From an uncultured Cellulomonas sp. (GTDB lineage: Bacteria > Actinomycetota > Actinomycetes > Actinomycetales > Cellulomonadaceae), in NCBI RefSeq assembly GCF_947494015.1, contig NZ_CANLTL010000003.1:186001-250000 (forward strand): a stretch of DNA of 64,000 nt, written 5' to 3'. The position numbers were made by a program, and so were the translations under genes. Below, piece by piece: positions 1 to 7,618 of this stretch (its first letter is position 1; every line of letters begins with the position of its first letter). Below the pieces are notes generated by a model. That model had not been told where the DNA came from. It made no database searches and saw nothing but the letters and a program-made list of their open reading frames with translations.

Positions 1-276
1 GGCCCCGGCGACGCCCGCGCGCTCGCCCGCCGCGTCCTGGAGTGCTGCTCCGGTGACTACCGGCTCGGGGGCGTGCTCGTCCCCGTCACGGTGTCGGTGG
101 GTGTCGCCACGAGCCGGCCCGCCGCCGTGACCGGCGCGGCAGGTCCCCGGCCGCGTGTGGACGCCGAGCGGGTGCTCGGCCTCGCCGACGCCGCGCTGTA
201 CGAGGCCAAGCGCCGCGGACGCCACCGGATCGAGGAGTCCGCGCCCGACGGCGCCGGCGAGGTGCGCGACCGGTGA
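1..276 (+). CDS. GGDEF-domain protein (diguanylate cyclase), C-terminal end only
   Basis: The reading frame is open from the first base of the window, so the start lies outside it. The visible 91 residues carry the two hallmarks of the end of a GGDEF domain: a VSVGVAT strand and the closing ADAALYEAKRRGRHRI helix. GGDEF domains make cyclic di-GMP from two GTP. The GG(D/E)EF loop itself is upstream and not visible, so catalytic competence cannot be judged. The protein stops about 15 residues after the domain, so GGDEF is probably the last domain of a larger sensor protein. Family assignment is firm; activity is inferred. Confidence 0.85.
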   Translation, partial: GPGDARALARRVLECCSGDYRLGGVLVPVTVSVGVATSRPAAVTGAAGPRPRVDAERVLGLADAALYEAKRRGRHRIEESAPDGAGEVRDR

Positions 277-319
277 CGCCGGGTCGCGCACCTCGCCCCA
301 CCCGCCGGCGCGGATGCCC

Positions 320-391
320 GCTCACCCGGACGGCGGACCCGCACGGACGCCGGCTCACCCGGACGGTCGATCCTGCGTCCCCCGTCCGGGT
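320..391. repeat. two direct and one inverted copy of a CACCCGGACGG motif
   Basis: GCTCACCCGGACGG occurs at 320-333 and again at 353-366, exactly 33 bases apart (about three helical turns). ACCCGGACGG recurs inverted at 382-391. The copies sit in the 261-base gap between the GGDEF gene and the next small ORF. A related CACCCGGACGT lies at 63,918-63,928. Spacing and orientation suggest a regulator-binding array, but the regulator is unknown and high GC raises the chance of coincidence. Confidence 0.4.
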
Positions 392-537
392 CGAGGTGAG
401 CGTCACCACACCCGGTGAGCGGGCGCCGGAGCCGGACGACACGGACAATCGGGACACGGCCGAGCGAGTGCCCCGCACCACGTCGCGGCCGGTCTCACAC
501 AGGCTGCCCCACCGGGCACGAGCGGAAGCGAGAGACC

Positions 538-633
538 ATGGACATCATCGCCACGGACCAGCCCACCACCGACGCCGAGCGCGAGGAGACGGTCCTCACC
601 TCGGTCGGCAACCCCCGCCGCGTGCGTCTCTGA
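538..633 (+). CDS. possible 31-residue peptide gene
   Basis: An ATG opens a 31-codon frame whose product starts MDIIATDQPTTDAEREETV and ends PRRVRL. It has an acidic middle, a basic tail, no cysteine, no signal peptide and no membrane segment. A weak purine-rich stretch (GCGAGAGA) precedes the ATG. The same frame could start at 415, but that extension is arginine-rich and looks non-coding. The best support is the very strong hairpin that begins 37 bases after the stop. I do not recognise the family and propose no function. It could be a translated small protein, a leader, or a chance ORF. Confidence 0.35.
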   Translation: MDIIATDQPTTDAEREETVLTSVGNPRRVRL

Positions 634-669
634 CCGCACCCGGCGACGGCGCGACGCCGCACCGCGACA

Positions 670-709
670 GGACGGCGGGTCCCCTCCACGCGGAGGGGGC
701 CCGCCGTCC
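670..709 (+). terminator. strong hairpin terminator
   Basis: A 10-bp outer stem (670-679 with 700-709), one T-G wobble and a 7-bp inner stem (681-687 with 692-698) enclose an ACGC loop. There is no long U-tract, as is usual for actinobacterial terminators. It ends transcription from the 31-residue ORF or from the GGDEF gene. Confidence 0.75.
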
Positions 710-1092
710 GTCGTCCCGGGCGCCGTGCCCGACGGCGACGGCTGTCACCGCAGGTGACCCAGGCCCGGGTGGTGTGCGCGAGCATCCGCCACGGCGCGCT
801 GGGCCGGGCCAGCGGCCAGGCTGGCAGCGCCGTCGGCCGTCAGCCCAGCGGCTCGTGCGCCGGACCGCCGCACCACCGTGTCGCGGGTGGTCACCTCGCA
901 GCCGCAGCGCCCGCACCACTGGTCCGCAGCCCCCATCAGGTGGCACGGCGCCGCCCGGTCCGGGTCGAGGCGCTGGCCGAGGACGTCCGGGCCGACACGA
1001 CGCGCTGACCCCTGCACCCTCGACCGGCAGGAGCCGGTGATGCGCGAGCGTGGCCGACCCGTCGCTTCCCTGGTCGCCTGGGCCAGGCCGCG
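710..1092. other. gap with no convincing gene
   Basis: No frame here shows a recognisable family or a good ribosome-binding site. The only item of note is a minus-strand frame (ATG at 936, stop at 745, 63 codons) with a C-x-x-C-x-C cluster near its start, reminiscent of a zinc ribbon. Its remainder is low-complexity and I do not call it a gene. Confidence 0.4.
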
Positions 1093-1695
1093 TCACTCCC
1101 CGGCGCAGTCGCGCAGCGCTGTGCCCTTGAAGTTCGGCACGGGCCTGTCCTCGGCGGCGTCCAGAGTCTCGGCGATGCCGTTCTCCTCGATGTCGTGGAT
1201 GAGCCAATCCATCTCGTCGATCTCGCGGTCCTGGGCCTCGATGATCTCCACCGCCAGCTGGCAGACCCGGACGTCGTCCATGTGCGCCCGCTCGGACCGG
1301 GTGATGGCGAGGGAGTGGTGGGGAATCATCGCCTGCATGAACCCGGTGTCCTCGACGGTGACCTGACTGCGGTCCAGCGCGATGCCACCAGTGAGGAGCA
1401 GAAGGCTGGCGACCACGATGACGATGTTGCCCTTGGTGCTCTTGTACATGTTCAGCATCCAGGCGAGCATGATCAGCCCCATGGTTCCGCCCATGGTGAT
1501 GGCCATGAACACCCGGCTCTCGCTGAACCGGACGTGACCCCAGGCCCACGAGCCGGCGAACATCACCCAGTACATGACGAACATCGCGGTCAGAATCATC
1601 GCCGCGAACTTCAGATACATCGCCTTCATATGGCTTTTCGCGTGTCCCGAGTCGCTGCCGTCGTGGTGTTCCTGATCGTGGTCCGTCGTGGACAT
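1093..1695 (-). CDS. DUF305 membrane protein
   Basis: The 200-residue protein starts with a histidine- and aspartate-rich cytoplasmic tail (residues 1-24). Three membrane helices follow at about 25-47, 61-83 and 88-106, then a DUF305 domain. That domain carries the typical MIPHH motif (123-127) and a helical segment with H-M-D and acidic residues. DUF305 domains are often found near copper or other metal-handling genes and are thought to bind metal through conserved His and Met, though the biochemical role is unproven. The His-rich N-terminus supports metal binding. A P19-like iron-transport family gene lies 0.6 kb away on the same strand. Confidence 0.85.
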   Translation of the reverse strand: MSTTDHDQEHHDGSDSGHAKSHMKAMYLKFAAMILTAMFVMYWVMFAGSWAWGHVRFSESRVFMAITMGGTMGLIMLAWMLNMYKSTKGNIVIVVASLLLLTGGIALDRSQVTVEDTGFMQAMIPHHSLAITRSERAHMDDVRVCQLAVEIIEAQDREIDEMDWLIHDIEENGIAETLDAAEDRPVPNFKGTALRDCAGE

Positions 1696-1834
1696 CGCCT
1701 GCTCCTTGGTTTCCTACTGGTCGTCGTGTCGGGCCGGCCGGGCGGCGCAGCGATCGCGCCGCGGCACGTCGTGTGCTGGGCAGGTCTGCTGCTGCTCGCG
1801 CGGCGAGCCCGGTCGGGTGGGCGTGAAGGTTCCG

Positions 1835-2170
1835 TCAGCGACCATCGCCCCCTGTCCGGCCGCGCAGCGTCTCCCGGCCTTCAGCGGTGCCGGCGCTCGT
1901 CGCGCGGTCGTGATTGGCCAAGGAGGATGGCTGCGCGTCGCCGCCGCCATCCCACCGGGAGTCGTCGGGGGATCGCAACGTGAGCAGCCAGCCCGCCAGG
2001 ACCAGGACCATGAGGGCTGCGATGATCCACGGCGTACCGGCCCAGTTCGCATATCCGTCGGCGACCACAGGGATGAGCCATGCCAGCCCCTCAGCCACGA
2101 TCAGAGCGAGCCACTGGAGGACGGTCGGCCGACGCAGGCGGCCTCGGGTCGAGCCTGCACGTGTGGTCAT
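1835..2170 (-). CDS. small membrane protein, unknown function
   Basis: A 111-residue protein with two membrane helices at about residues 17-37 and 46-64, joined by a short loop, and a hydrophilic glycine- and arginine-rich tail of about 45 residues. A GAGAGGTGG ribosome-binding site stands 7-8 bases before the ATG. It lies between the P19-like gene (upstream) and the DUF305 gene (downstream) on the same strand, with 82- and 139-base gaps, so co-transcription is plausible. I recognise no family. The hydrophobic pattern and ribosome-binding site argue that it is real. Confidence 0.6.
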   Translation of the reverse strand: MTTRAGSTRGRLRRPTVLQWLALIVAEGLAWLIPVVADGYANWAGTPWIIAALMVLVLAGWLLTLRSPDDSRWDGGGDAQPSSLANHDRATSAGTAEGRETLRGRTGGDGR

Positions 2171-2252
2171 GGCGTACCACCTCTCGTCGCTGGTGCGCGT
2201 GGATTGATCAGTCGAGCACTGCCCCCGACCGTGTGCTCGATGCCGCCGGCGA

Positions 2253-2822
2253 TCACTTCGGCGGCCTCACCGGCTCGGCGCCGCGCTCGACCTGCACGCC
2301 GGTGAACGTCACGTCGACGGGTTCGGCGAAGCGGCGACCGTTGATCTCGTCGTGTCGCGGGAATGTCGGCGGCTCGACATGCACTCGCAGCTCATATACC
2401 CCGTCCTCGGGAAGGGTCCAGTTACGGGCGTAGTGGTAGAGCATGGGGTGCCACACCAGCACCTGCGGGTGGGGTCCGAGCTGCTCGCCGCTCGGCGTGA
2501 CGAGCGTCGCGGTGACCTCGAGACCGGGTATGAAACGGCCGTCGGCGGCGTCGCAGACGGCAATCTCGACGTGCAGGTTCTCCTCGTCCGGGTTGCGCCA
2601 GACGAGGTCGCCGTCCCCCGGGTGATACATGCCTTCGGCCTTCTCGATGGCGTACCCGACGAGGTAGTCCCCGGCCGTCTGCGCGCCGCCGTCGTCGGCG
2701 ACGTCGTGGGCCATGTGGTCCAGGGCGCGCCGGTAGGCCTGGCCTTGTGCCACCGCCAGCTCGAGCTGGTCGGCGGTCGCCTCGGAGGACTTCGGATCCA
2801 TCGGTGGACGGTTGGTTCCCAT
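2253..2822 (-). CDS. P19/Tp34-family iron-transport accessory protein
   Basis: The C-terminal half matches the P19 (Tp34, Fe2+ transport protein) beta-sandwich pattern: a histidine before the strands (WHPMLYHYARNWTLP), then a YELRV strand, PPTFPRHDEINGR, and the terminal FAEPVDVTFTGVQV strand. P19 proteins bind iron and copper through Met and His in the periplasm of Gram-negative bacteria. Here there is no signal peptide or lipobox, so the protein looks cytoplasmic, which is unusual. I chose the ATG at 2822 (189 residues) because GAGGAAG sits 5 bases upstream; a start at 2843 is possible. Function in iron handling is inferred from family only. Confidence 0.7.
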   Translation of the reverse strand: MGTNRPPMDPKSSEATADQLELAVAQGQAYRRALDHMAHDVADDGGAQTAGDYLVGYAIEKAEGMYHPGDGDLVWRNPDEENLHVEIAVCDAADGRFIPGLEVTATLVTPSGEQLGPHPQVLVWHPMLYHYARNWTLPEDGVYELRVHVEPPTFPRHDEINGRRFAEPVDVTFTGVQVERGAEPVRPPK

Positions 2823-3027
2823 GACGCTTCCTCGCCTTCTCACGGTCGGCTCGTCCTACGAGGCTCGTCCCTCCCCGCGGCGCCCGCATCTCCAGCCGGC
2901 GGGACGGCTGCGCCGAGGCCGCCGGGGGCGGTCGGTGCCGGAGGGTGTCCGCCCGCCGGCGTGGCGCCGGGCGAGGTCGGGGGGAACACTGGCGGATCGT
3001 TCCCAATACGCCCAGGAGGACTTCACT

Positions 3028-4200
3028 GTGGCCCAGAGTCCAGGCGCCCCCGGATCCCGGACCTCGGAGAGGAGGACCTGCAGCCACCCGCGACTGGTGG
3101 CCGTCGCGTCCGCGCTGGTCGGCGCCGCGGCGGTGCGATCACTGCACCGCCGTCGTCTGGTGGGTGATCGTGCGGGTTCGCTCCCCGGTGTACGTACCGA
3201 TGACGGCGTCCTGCTGCACACCGAAGTCTGTGGCCCGCAGGCGGCGCGCACGACGATCGTCCTGGTGCACGGCTTCGGGGCACGGTCGGACGAGTTCATC
3301 CACCAGCGCGCAGAGCTGGCGCGTGACCACCGGGTGGTCTCGTTCGACCACCGTGGCCATGGCCGCAGCGGGTGGGCCGGCCGCGGGTCGGCCAGCGTGG
3401 CTCGCCTCGGTCGGGACCTGGCGGACGTGGTGGAGCGGTCGGCAGGTGACGTGGTGCTGGTCGCGCACTCCATGGGTGGCATGGCTGTCATGGCCATGGC
3501 CTGCCAGCGCGCCGACCTCCTACGGTCCACGGTGGTTGCCGTGGCGCTGCTGTCCACCTCGGCGGGGCACCTCGCCGACAGCCGGCTGCCGGACGCCGTG
3601 GCGCGGGCACTGGTCCGTGCGGGCGCGGCCCGTGCCCTCTTCGTCGTGGACTGGGTGCTGGCGCCGCTGGTGGACGCCGTGCACCCGTTTCGTCACCGCT
3701 GGGGACGCCGGTGGTTGCGACGACATCTCTTCGGACGCCGACCGCCGACACCAGCGGAGCTGGATCGCGTGGTCGACATGTGGGACTCGACGCCTCGCTC
3801 GGTCACCGCTGCGTTCTACCCCTCACTGCTCGAGCACCATCGCCGTGCCGCCCTGCAGCTCCTGGCTCAGGTGCCGTGCCTGGTGCTCACCGGAACCGAC
3901 GACGCGACGATCCCGGCGAGCCATAGCGAACGCATAGCCGAGGCTCTCGGTGCACGGTCCCGCCTGGTCCGGGTGCCCGGTGCCGGTCACATGGTCAACC
4001 TGACCCACCCCGAGCTCGTCAACGCTGAGATCCGCGACCTGGTGACGCGCGCGTGCGGGTACCGGGCCACGAGCGAGGACGGACATGGACCCGGGGCGGC
4101 AGGCACGTCACCTCGACGCGACGGTGCTGACGAGTCGACGTGGCGAGTCGCCGCCCGTCCCCGATTCCCCGCTGAGCGAGCAGCAGAAGGAGCACGGTGA
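3028..4200 (+). CDS. alpha/beta-hydrolase fold protein
   Basis: A 390-residue protein. After a basic N-terminus with a short hydrophobic segment (about 22-36) comes a complete alpha/beta hydrolase. It has an HG oxyanion site (81-82), the nucleophile elbow AHSMGG with Ser148, an acid in GTDDATIP (291-292) and the catalytic histidine in GAGH (321). The hydrophobic start may tether it to the membrane. The GTG at 3028 is chosen because AGGAGG lies 8 bases before it; upstream in-frame codons are out of character. Its stop overlaps the next gene (GTGA at 4197-4200), indicating translational coupling with a TIGR02587-type membrane protein. The substrate is unknown: esterase, lipase or haloperoxidase-like enzymes all share this fold. 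Confidence 0.85.
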   Translation: MAQSPGAPGSRTSERRTCSHPRLVAVASALVGAAAVRSLHRRRLVGDRAGSLPGVRTDDGVLLHTEVCGPQAARTTIVLVHGFGARSDEFIHQRAELARDHRVVSFDHRGHGRSGWAGRGSASVARLGRDLADVVERSAGDVVLVAHSMGGMAVMAMACQRADLLRSTVVAVALLSTSAGHLADSRLPDAVARALVRAGAARALFVVDWVLAPLVDAVHPFRHRWGRRWLRRHLFGRRPPTPAELDRVVDMWDSTPRSVTAAFYPSLLEHHRRAALQLLAQVPCLVLTGTDDATIPASHSERIAEALGARSRLVRVPGAGHMVNLTHPELVNAEIRDLVTRACGYRATSEDGHGPGAAGTSPRRDGADESTWRVAARPRFPAERAAEGAR

Positions 4201-5003
4201 GCGATTCCGCCTCCAGTCACCTGGCCAGGGGCCTGGGGCGGGCGTTCGGTGGTGCGTTGCTGTTCGCCCTGCCGCTGTTCATGACGATGGAGATGTGGCA
4301 GCTCGGCGCCGGGATGGGCCGGGGACGCCTCGTGCTGCTGTGCCTGCTGACCGTGGTGCTCACCTACGTGCTGGAACGGCACCTCGGGCTGCGCGGGGAC
4401 GAGGGCGCCCGTCCCCTCGCCTCGGTTGTCGACACGGCCATCGCGTTGGCCGCCGGCGTCGCGGCTGCGGCCGTGGTCCTCGCACTGCTCGCCGTGCTCA
4501 CGCCCATCAGCACCATGGAGGAGACGGTGGCGGTCGTCGCCCTGTGCGGCCTGCCGGCGACGATCGGGGCCTCCTTCGCCCGATCCCAGCTGGGCTCGCA
4601 GGGGCATCGCCGTCGCGGGGACGGCTACCGCCGCGAGCTGTTCCTCATGGCAGCCGGCGCGACGGTGTTCGCCGCCAACGTCGCCCCGACCGAGGAGATC
4701 GTCCTGCTGGCCGGACGGATGGAGCCGGTGCGCACGCTCGGGCTGGTGGGGCTCGAGCTCGTCCTCATGCACGTGTTCGTCTACGCCGTCGACTTCAAGG
4801 GCGGCTCCTCGGGCCGCGGCTTCGGGCGGGTGTTCCTGCTCTACACCGTCGTGGGGTACGTCCTGGCGTGCGCCGTCAGCGCCTACCTGCTGTGGTCGTT
4901 CGGCCGGTTCGACGGCATGGGGCTCGGCGCCGTGCTGATGAAGACGGTCGTCCTGGCCCTACCGGCCAGCATCGGCGCCGCGGCAGCCCGGCTCATCCTG
5001 TGA
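4197..5003 (+). CDS. TIGR02587/DUF2391-type integral membrane protein
   Basis: A 268-residue protein with about seven membrane helices. Characteristic short motifs include LPLFMTMEMW near the N-terminus and NVAPTEEIVLLA before the later helices, which I associate with the TIGR02587 (DUF2391) family of unknown function. It starts on a GTG overlapping the stop of the hydrolase gene and is followed 13 bases later by a TIGR02588-like gene, the usual partner of this family. The strict pairing suggests the two proteins form a membrane complex. The conserved acidic pair in the middle of the protein may be functional. No transport or enzymatic role is established. Confidence 0.8.
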   Translation: MSDSASSHLARGLGRAFGGALLFALPLFMTMEMWQLGAGMGRGRLVLLCLLTVVLTYVLERHLGLRGDEGARPLASVVDTAIALAAGVAAAAVVLALLAVLTPISTMEETVAVVALCGLPATIGASFARSQLGSQGHRRRGDGYRRELFLMAAGATVFAANVAPTEEIVLLAGRMEPVRTLGLVGLELVLMHVFVYAVDFKGGSSGRGFGRVFLLYTVVGYVLACAVSAYLLWSFGRFDGMGLGAVLMKTVVLALPASIGAAAARLIL

Positions 5004-5016
5004 GAGGAGTGCGTCC

Positions 5017-5433
5017 ATGACCGACGACGACCGCACCCGGGACGACCAGTCGCCACCATCGACATCGCCGGGGGAGTGGGTGATCGGGGCACTCGGAGCC
5101 CTGTTGGTCGCCGCCATGGTCTCCGTGCTGGCGCACCAGGCCGTGACCTGGGACGGTCCCGCCCGCCTCGAGGTGACCGTCGGCGAGGTCCACGAGGCCG
5201 AAGGCGGCTACGTGACGTCCGTCGTGGTGGAGAACACGGGTGGCCGGACGGCCGAGAGCGCCCGCATCACCGGCGCGATCACGCACGACGGCACCCTGGT
5301 GGAGTCGGCGGCCACCACGGTGTCGTACGTGCCACCCGACAGCCGCCGTGAGGCGGTGCTCGTGTTCGCCACCGATCCCGTCCGGACGGGGGTCGCCCTG
5401 GCCGTGGGCGTATCCGGGTACACGTCCATGTAG
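5017..5433 (+). CDS. TIGR02588-type membrane-anchored protein
   Basis: A 138-residue protein. A hydrophilic N-terminal 19 residues are followed by GEWVIGALGALLVAAMVSVLA, one membrane helix (about 20-41). An extracytoplasmic beta-rich domain of about 95 residues follows, resembling an immunoglobulin-like fold (VVVENTGGRTAESARITGAI). This layout is typical of TIGR02588, which occurs next to TIGR02587. GAGAGGAGTG upstream gives a good ribosome-binding site. It is the last gene of the three-gene unit starting at 3028. Function is unknown; the outside domain probably contacts the multi-pass partner. Confidence 0.75.
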   Translation: MTDDDRTRDDQSPPSTSPGEWVIGALGALLVAAMVSVLAHQAVTWDGPARLEVTVGEVHEAEGGYVTSVVVENTGGRTAESARITGAITHDGTLVESAATTVSYVPPDSRREAVLVFATDPVRTGVALAVGVSGYTSM

Positions 5434-5531
5434 CGAGGCCGGGGGCAGGCGGATGGAGCCGGTGGTGGCTCACGGCGTCGGGTGCTCCATGGTCGGCGTT
5501 CTCCGGACACACCGCAGGGGTCGTCGCCGTC

Positions 5532-5675
5532 GTGCCGATCGACGAGGTGCTTCCGGTGGTCCTTCTGCTGGTCCTGGGCGTGCTCATCCGTCCCCTGGCC
5601 GTGCCCGTCTTCAACGGGGCGTTGATCCCTCGTCGGCGCACCGGCCGCGATGGTCTTGCGCTCGTCGCGCACTGA
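5532..5675 (+). CDS. possible 47-residue single-helix membrane protein
   Basis: A GTG-initiated frame encodes a short protein with one hydrophobic helix (VLPVVLLLVLGVLIRPLAVPV) and a basic tail. AGGGG lies 11 bases before the GTG. Apart from this, the 647-base gap from 5434 to 6080 holds only another weak frame (ATG at 5753, one hydrophobic segment) that runs into the following gene out of phase. Neither has recognisable homology. This one is listed because of the clear helix and positively charged flank. Confidence 0.25.
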   Translation: MPIDEVLPVVLLLVLGVLIRPLAVPVFNGALIPRRRTGRDGLALVAH

Positions 5676-6080
5676 TCCGTCAGCGCACTCGTCGTCAGGA
5701 TCGGCATCGCCCCACCGGGTAGGTCGAGGGTCACCTTCTCCGGCCCGGGTCATGGCCCGCGCGGTGCGCGTCCAGCCCGTCGTCATCGTCGTCGCGGTCA
5801 CGGTCGGCGCACTGGCCGCCGGGGTCGTCGGCGGGGTCGTCGCAGTGTCCGGCGTCGCGGCCCCGACGGGCGACCGGCCCGGCGACGGACCCACGAGCAC
5901 CGCCGTGTCGGGATCAGACGGCGTCGCTGGTGTGCCAGGTCACAGTTCCCCCTGGGCAAGTCACGAGCAGGTAACAATCGGGCAATGTGCTCGGTCCCAG
6001 CAGGCATCCGACCCTGACCGATGCGCACCGTGGTGTGTCCCATCCGCTCGGCCGACCTGGCCGGAACGAGAGGAACGACC

Positions 6081-6836
6081 ATGCGCAGCATCCGCACCAA
6101 GACACTCGCCGTCCCGATCGCGCTGGCTGCGGCCATCGGACTGGCCGGCTGCAGCGACGACAGCGCCGGACCTGAGCAGGGCACGGACGTCGAGGACGTC
6201 GCCGAGGCCGAGCCCGGCGACATGGACGAGGGCGGTGACCTCATCGGCGAGACGGTCACCGTCAGCGGAGAGATCACCGAGACGATCGACCCAGCCGGCT
6301 TCTGGCTCGGCGCGGGCGGCGGCCTGTTCGAGGAGGGCGCTCCGGTCATCAGCACGACCGGTGACTTCACCGGCATGGGCATGGAGGACCCCGAGTCGCT
6401 CATGGACAGCGACACCGTCCTGCAGGTCACCGGCACCGTCGCGGAGTTCGTCGTCGTGGACTTCGAGGAGGAGTACGGGATCGACCTGGACGACGACCTG
6501 TGGGAGGACTTGGACGGTGAGGCCGTCATCGTCGCCGAGGAGGTCGCCACGTTGGCGGGCGAGGACGTGACGGTCGAGGGCGAGGTGTACGAGCTGGTCA
6601 GCACCGTCGCCTTCCGCCTCGCGGGCGCCGGCTGGGAGGTCGTCGTGCTGGACGCCGAGCAGGCATCCGTCGAGCCCGGCGACGAGGTCGCCGTCCAGGG
6701 CACCGTGCGCCAGCTGAGCATCACCGAGATCGAGGAGGACTACGGGGTCGACCTCGAGGACGAGCTCTACACCGACTACGAGGGCGAACTCGTCCTGGTC
6801 GCCGACACGGTCGAGGAGGTCGCCGCTACCGAGTGA
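6081..6836 (+). CDS. acidic lipoprotein with a duplicated domain
   Basis: A 251-residue protein. Its signal peptide ends in the lipobox LAGC, so Cys24 would be lipidated and the protein anchored outside the membrane. The mature part is strongly acidic and consists of two similar halves. Each starts VTVSGEI or VTVEGEV, continues with a VTGTV or VQGTV strand, and then a matching acidic element (EEEYGIDLDDDLWEDLDGE in the first half, EEDYGVDLEDELYTDYEGE in the second). The strand pattern resembles a small OB-like beta barrel, but that is a guess. GAGAGGAA precedes the ATG at 6081. A hairpin follows the stop. Function is unknown; the acidic clusters could bind cations. Confidence 0.75.
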   Translation: MRSIRTKTLAVPIALAAAIGLAGCSDDSAGPEQGTDVEDVAEAEPGDMDEGGDLIGETVTVSGEITETIDPAGFWLGAGGGLFEEGAPVISTTGDFTGMGMEDPESLMDSDTVLQVTGTVAEFVVVDFEEEYGIDLDDDLWEDLDGEAVIVAEEVATLAGEDVTVEGEVYELVSTVAFRLAGAGWEVVVLDAEQASVEPGDEVAVQGTVRQLSITEIEEDYGVDLEDELYTDYEGELVLVADTVEEVAATE

Positions 6837-6854
6837 CGTCACCTCCGCCCCGAA

Positions 6855-6895
6855 CCGCCCGGTGGCACCGCGGTGCACGCGGAGCCACCGGGCGG
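6855..6895 (+). terminator. hairpin terminator of the lipoprotein gene
   Basis: A 12-bp perfect stem (6855-6866 with 6884-6895) with a 17-base loop begins 18 bases after the stop codon. Confidence 0.7.
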
Positions 6896-7124
6896 CGGCG
6901 CGGTCGGTCCTGGTCGGCAGGCCACGGAACGACTCGGCTGCACTACTCCGCTGCTGCCTTGGCAGTCGTCACGCGATTCGGTGAAGTGCACCGAGATCGC
7001 ACACTTCTCTTCGTGCGCAGCCGATCCTCGGCCGGTCCAGCGCGGGGCCCGCCCGCACGTGATGGCGGACAGAGTGCCTACGGAACCCGGGGCGGTGCGA
7101 TGCGCTGCTGGAACGATGCTTCCC

Positions 7125-7618
7125 ATGGCGGAAACAGATGACGTCGACGGCCACCCCGACGAACAACGGCGCCGCTACCGCGAGCTCCTCGAGGAGCTCC
7201 GTACTGTCTTCCCAGGCGCACAGGTTCTGTTCGCCTTCCTGCTGACCGTCCCGTTCAGTGCGCGCTTCGACGAGCTCGACGCTGTCGGGACGCAGATCTT
7301 CGCCCTGGCGCTGGTCAGTGTCGGGCTGGCGACGGTTGTTCTCCTGGCGCCTGCCGCCTACAACCGCCTCACGCCCCGACACGACCGAGGCCCGCGCATC
7401 AAGCTCGGGGTTCGGGTCGCCGTCGTCGGGATGATGCCTCTGGCTGTGGCCGTTGGCTCCTCGGTCTTCGTGGTGGGCCGGTTGGTGTTCCAGACGAACA
7501 GTGTCCCGCCTAGCGGCGACCTCTCCCAACCACGATCGGTACCGTCCTCGCGGCCGTCGTCGGGGGAGCAGCGATCTTCCTGTGGTTCGTCCTTCCGCTC
7601 CCGCGACGCAACCGCTGA
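7125..7618 (+). pseudogene. DUF6328-like membrane protein, frameshifted
   Basis: From the ATG at 7125 the frame encodes a DUF6328-like protein: an acidic N-terminus, RYRELLEELRTVFPGAQVLF, and three membrane helices up to VFQTNSV. Past about 7500 this frame turns into serine/arginine-rich nonsense. The expected last helix and basic end (GGAAIFLWFVLPLPRRNR) are encoded in another frame from about 7529 to a TGA at 7616. The change of frame corresponds to one lost base (or two gained) between about 7500 and 7530. The family's role is unknown. Either the gene is inactive or there is a sequencing error; the broken cyd genes just downstream favour decay. Confidence 0.7.

Noticed and set aside
538-633. 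RiPP (lasso or lanthipeptide) precursor
   Set aside because: The product has no cysteine, no suitable core pattern, and no maturation enzymes lie nearby.
745-936. 63-codon minus-strand frame with C-x-x-C-x-C
   Set aside because: No ribosome-binding site, a low-complexity remainder and no recognised family; left as part of a gap.
5753-6570. Plus-strand frame with one hydrophobic segment running into the lipoprotein gene
   Set aside because: It overlaps the convincing lipoprotein gene in another frame for about 490 bases and turns into arginine/serine-rich sequence, so it is unlikely to be translated to its end.
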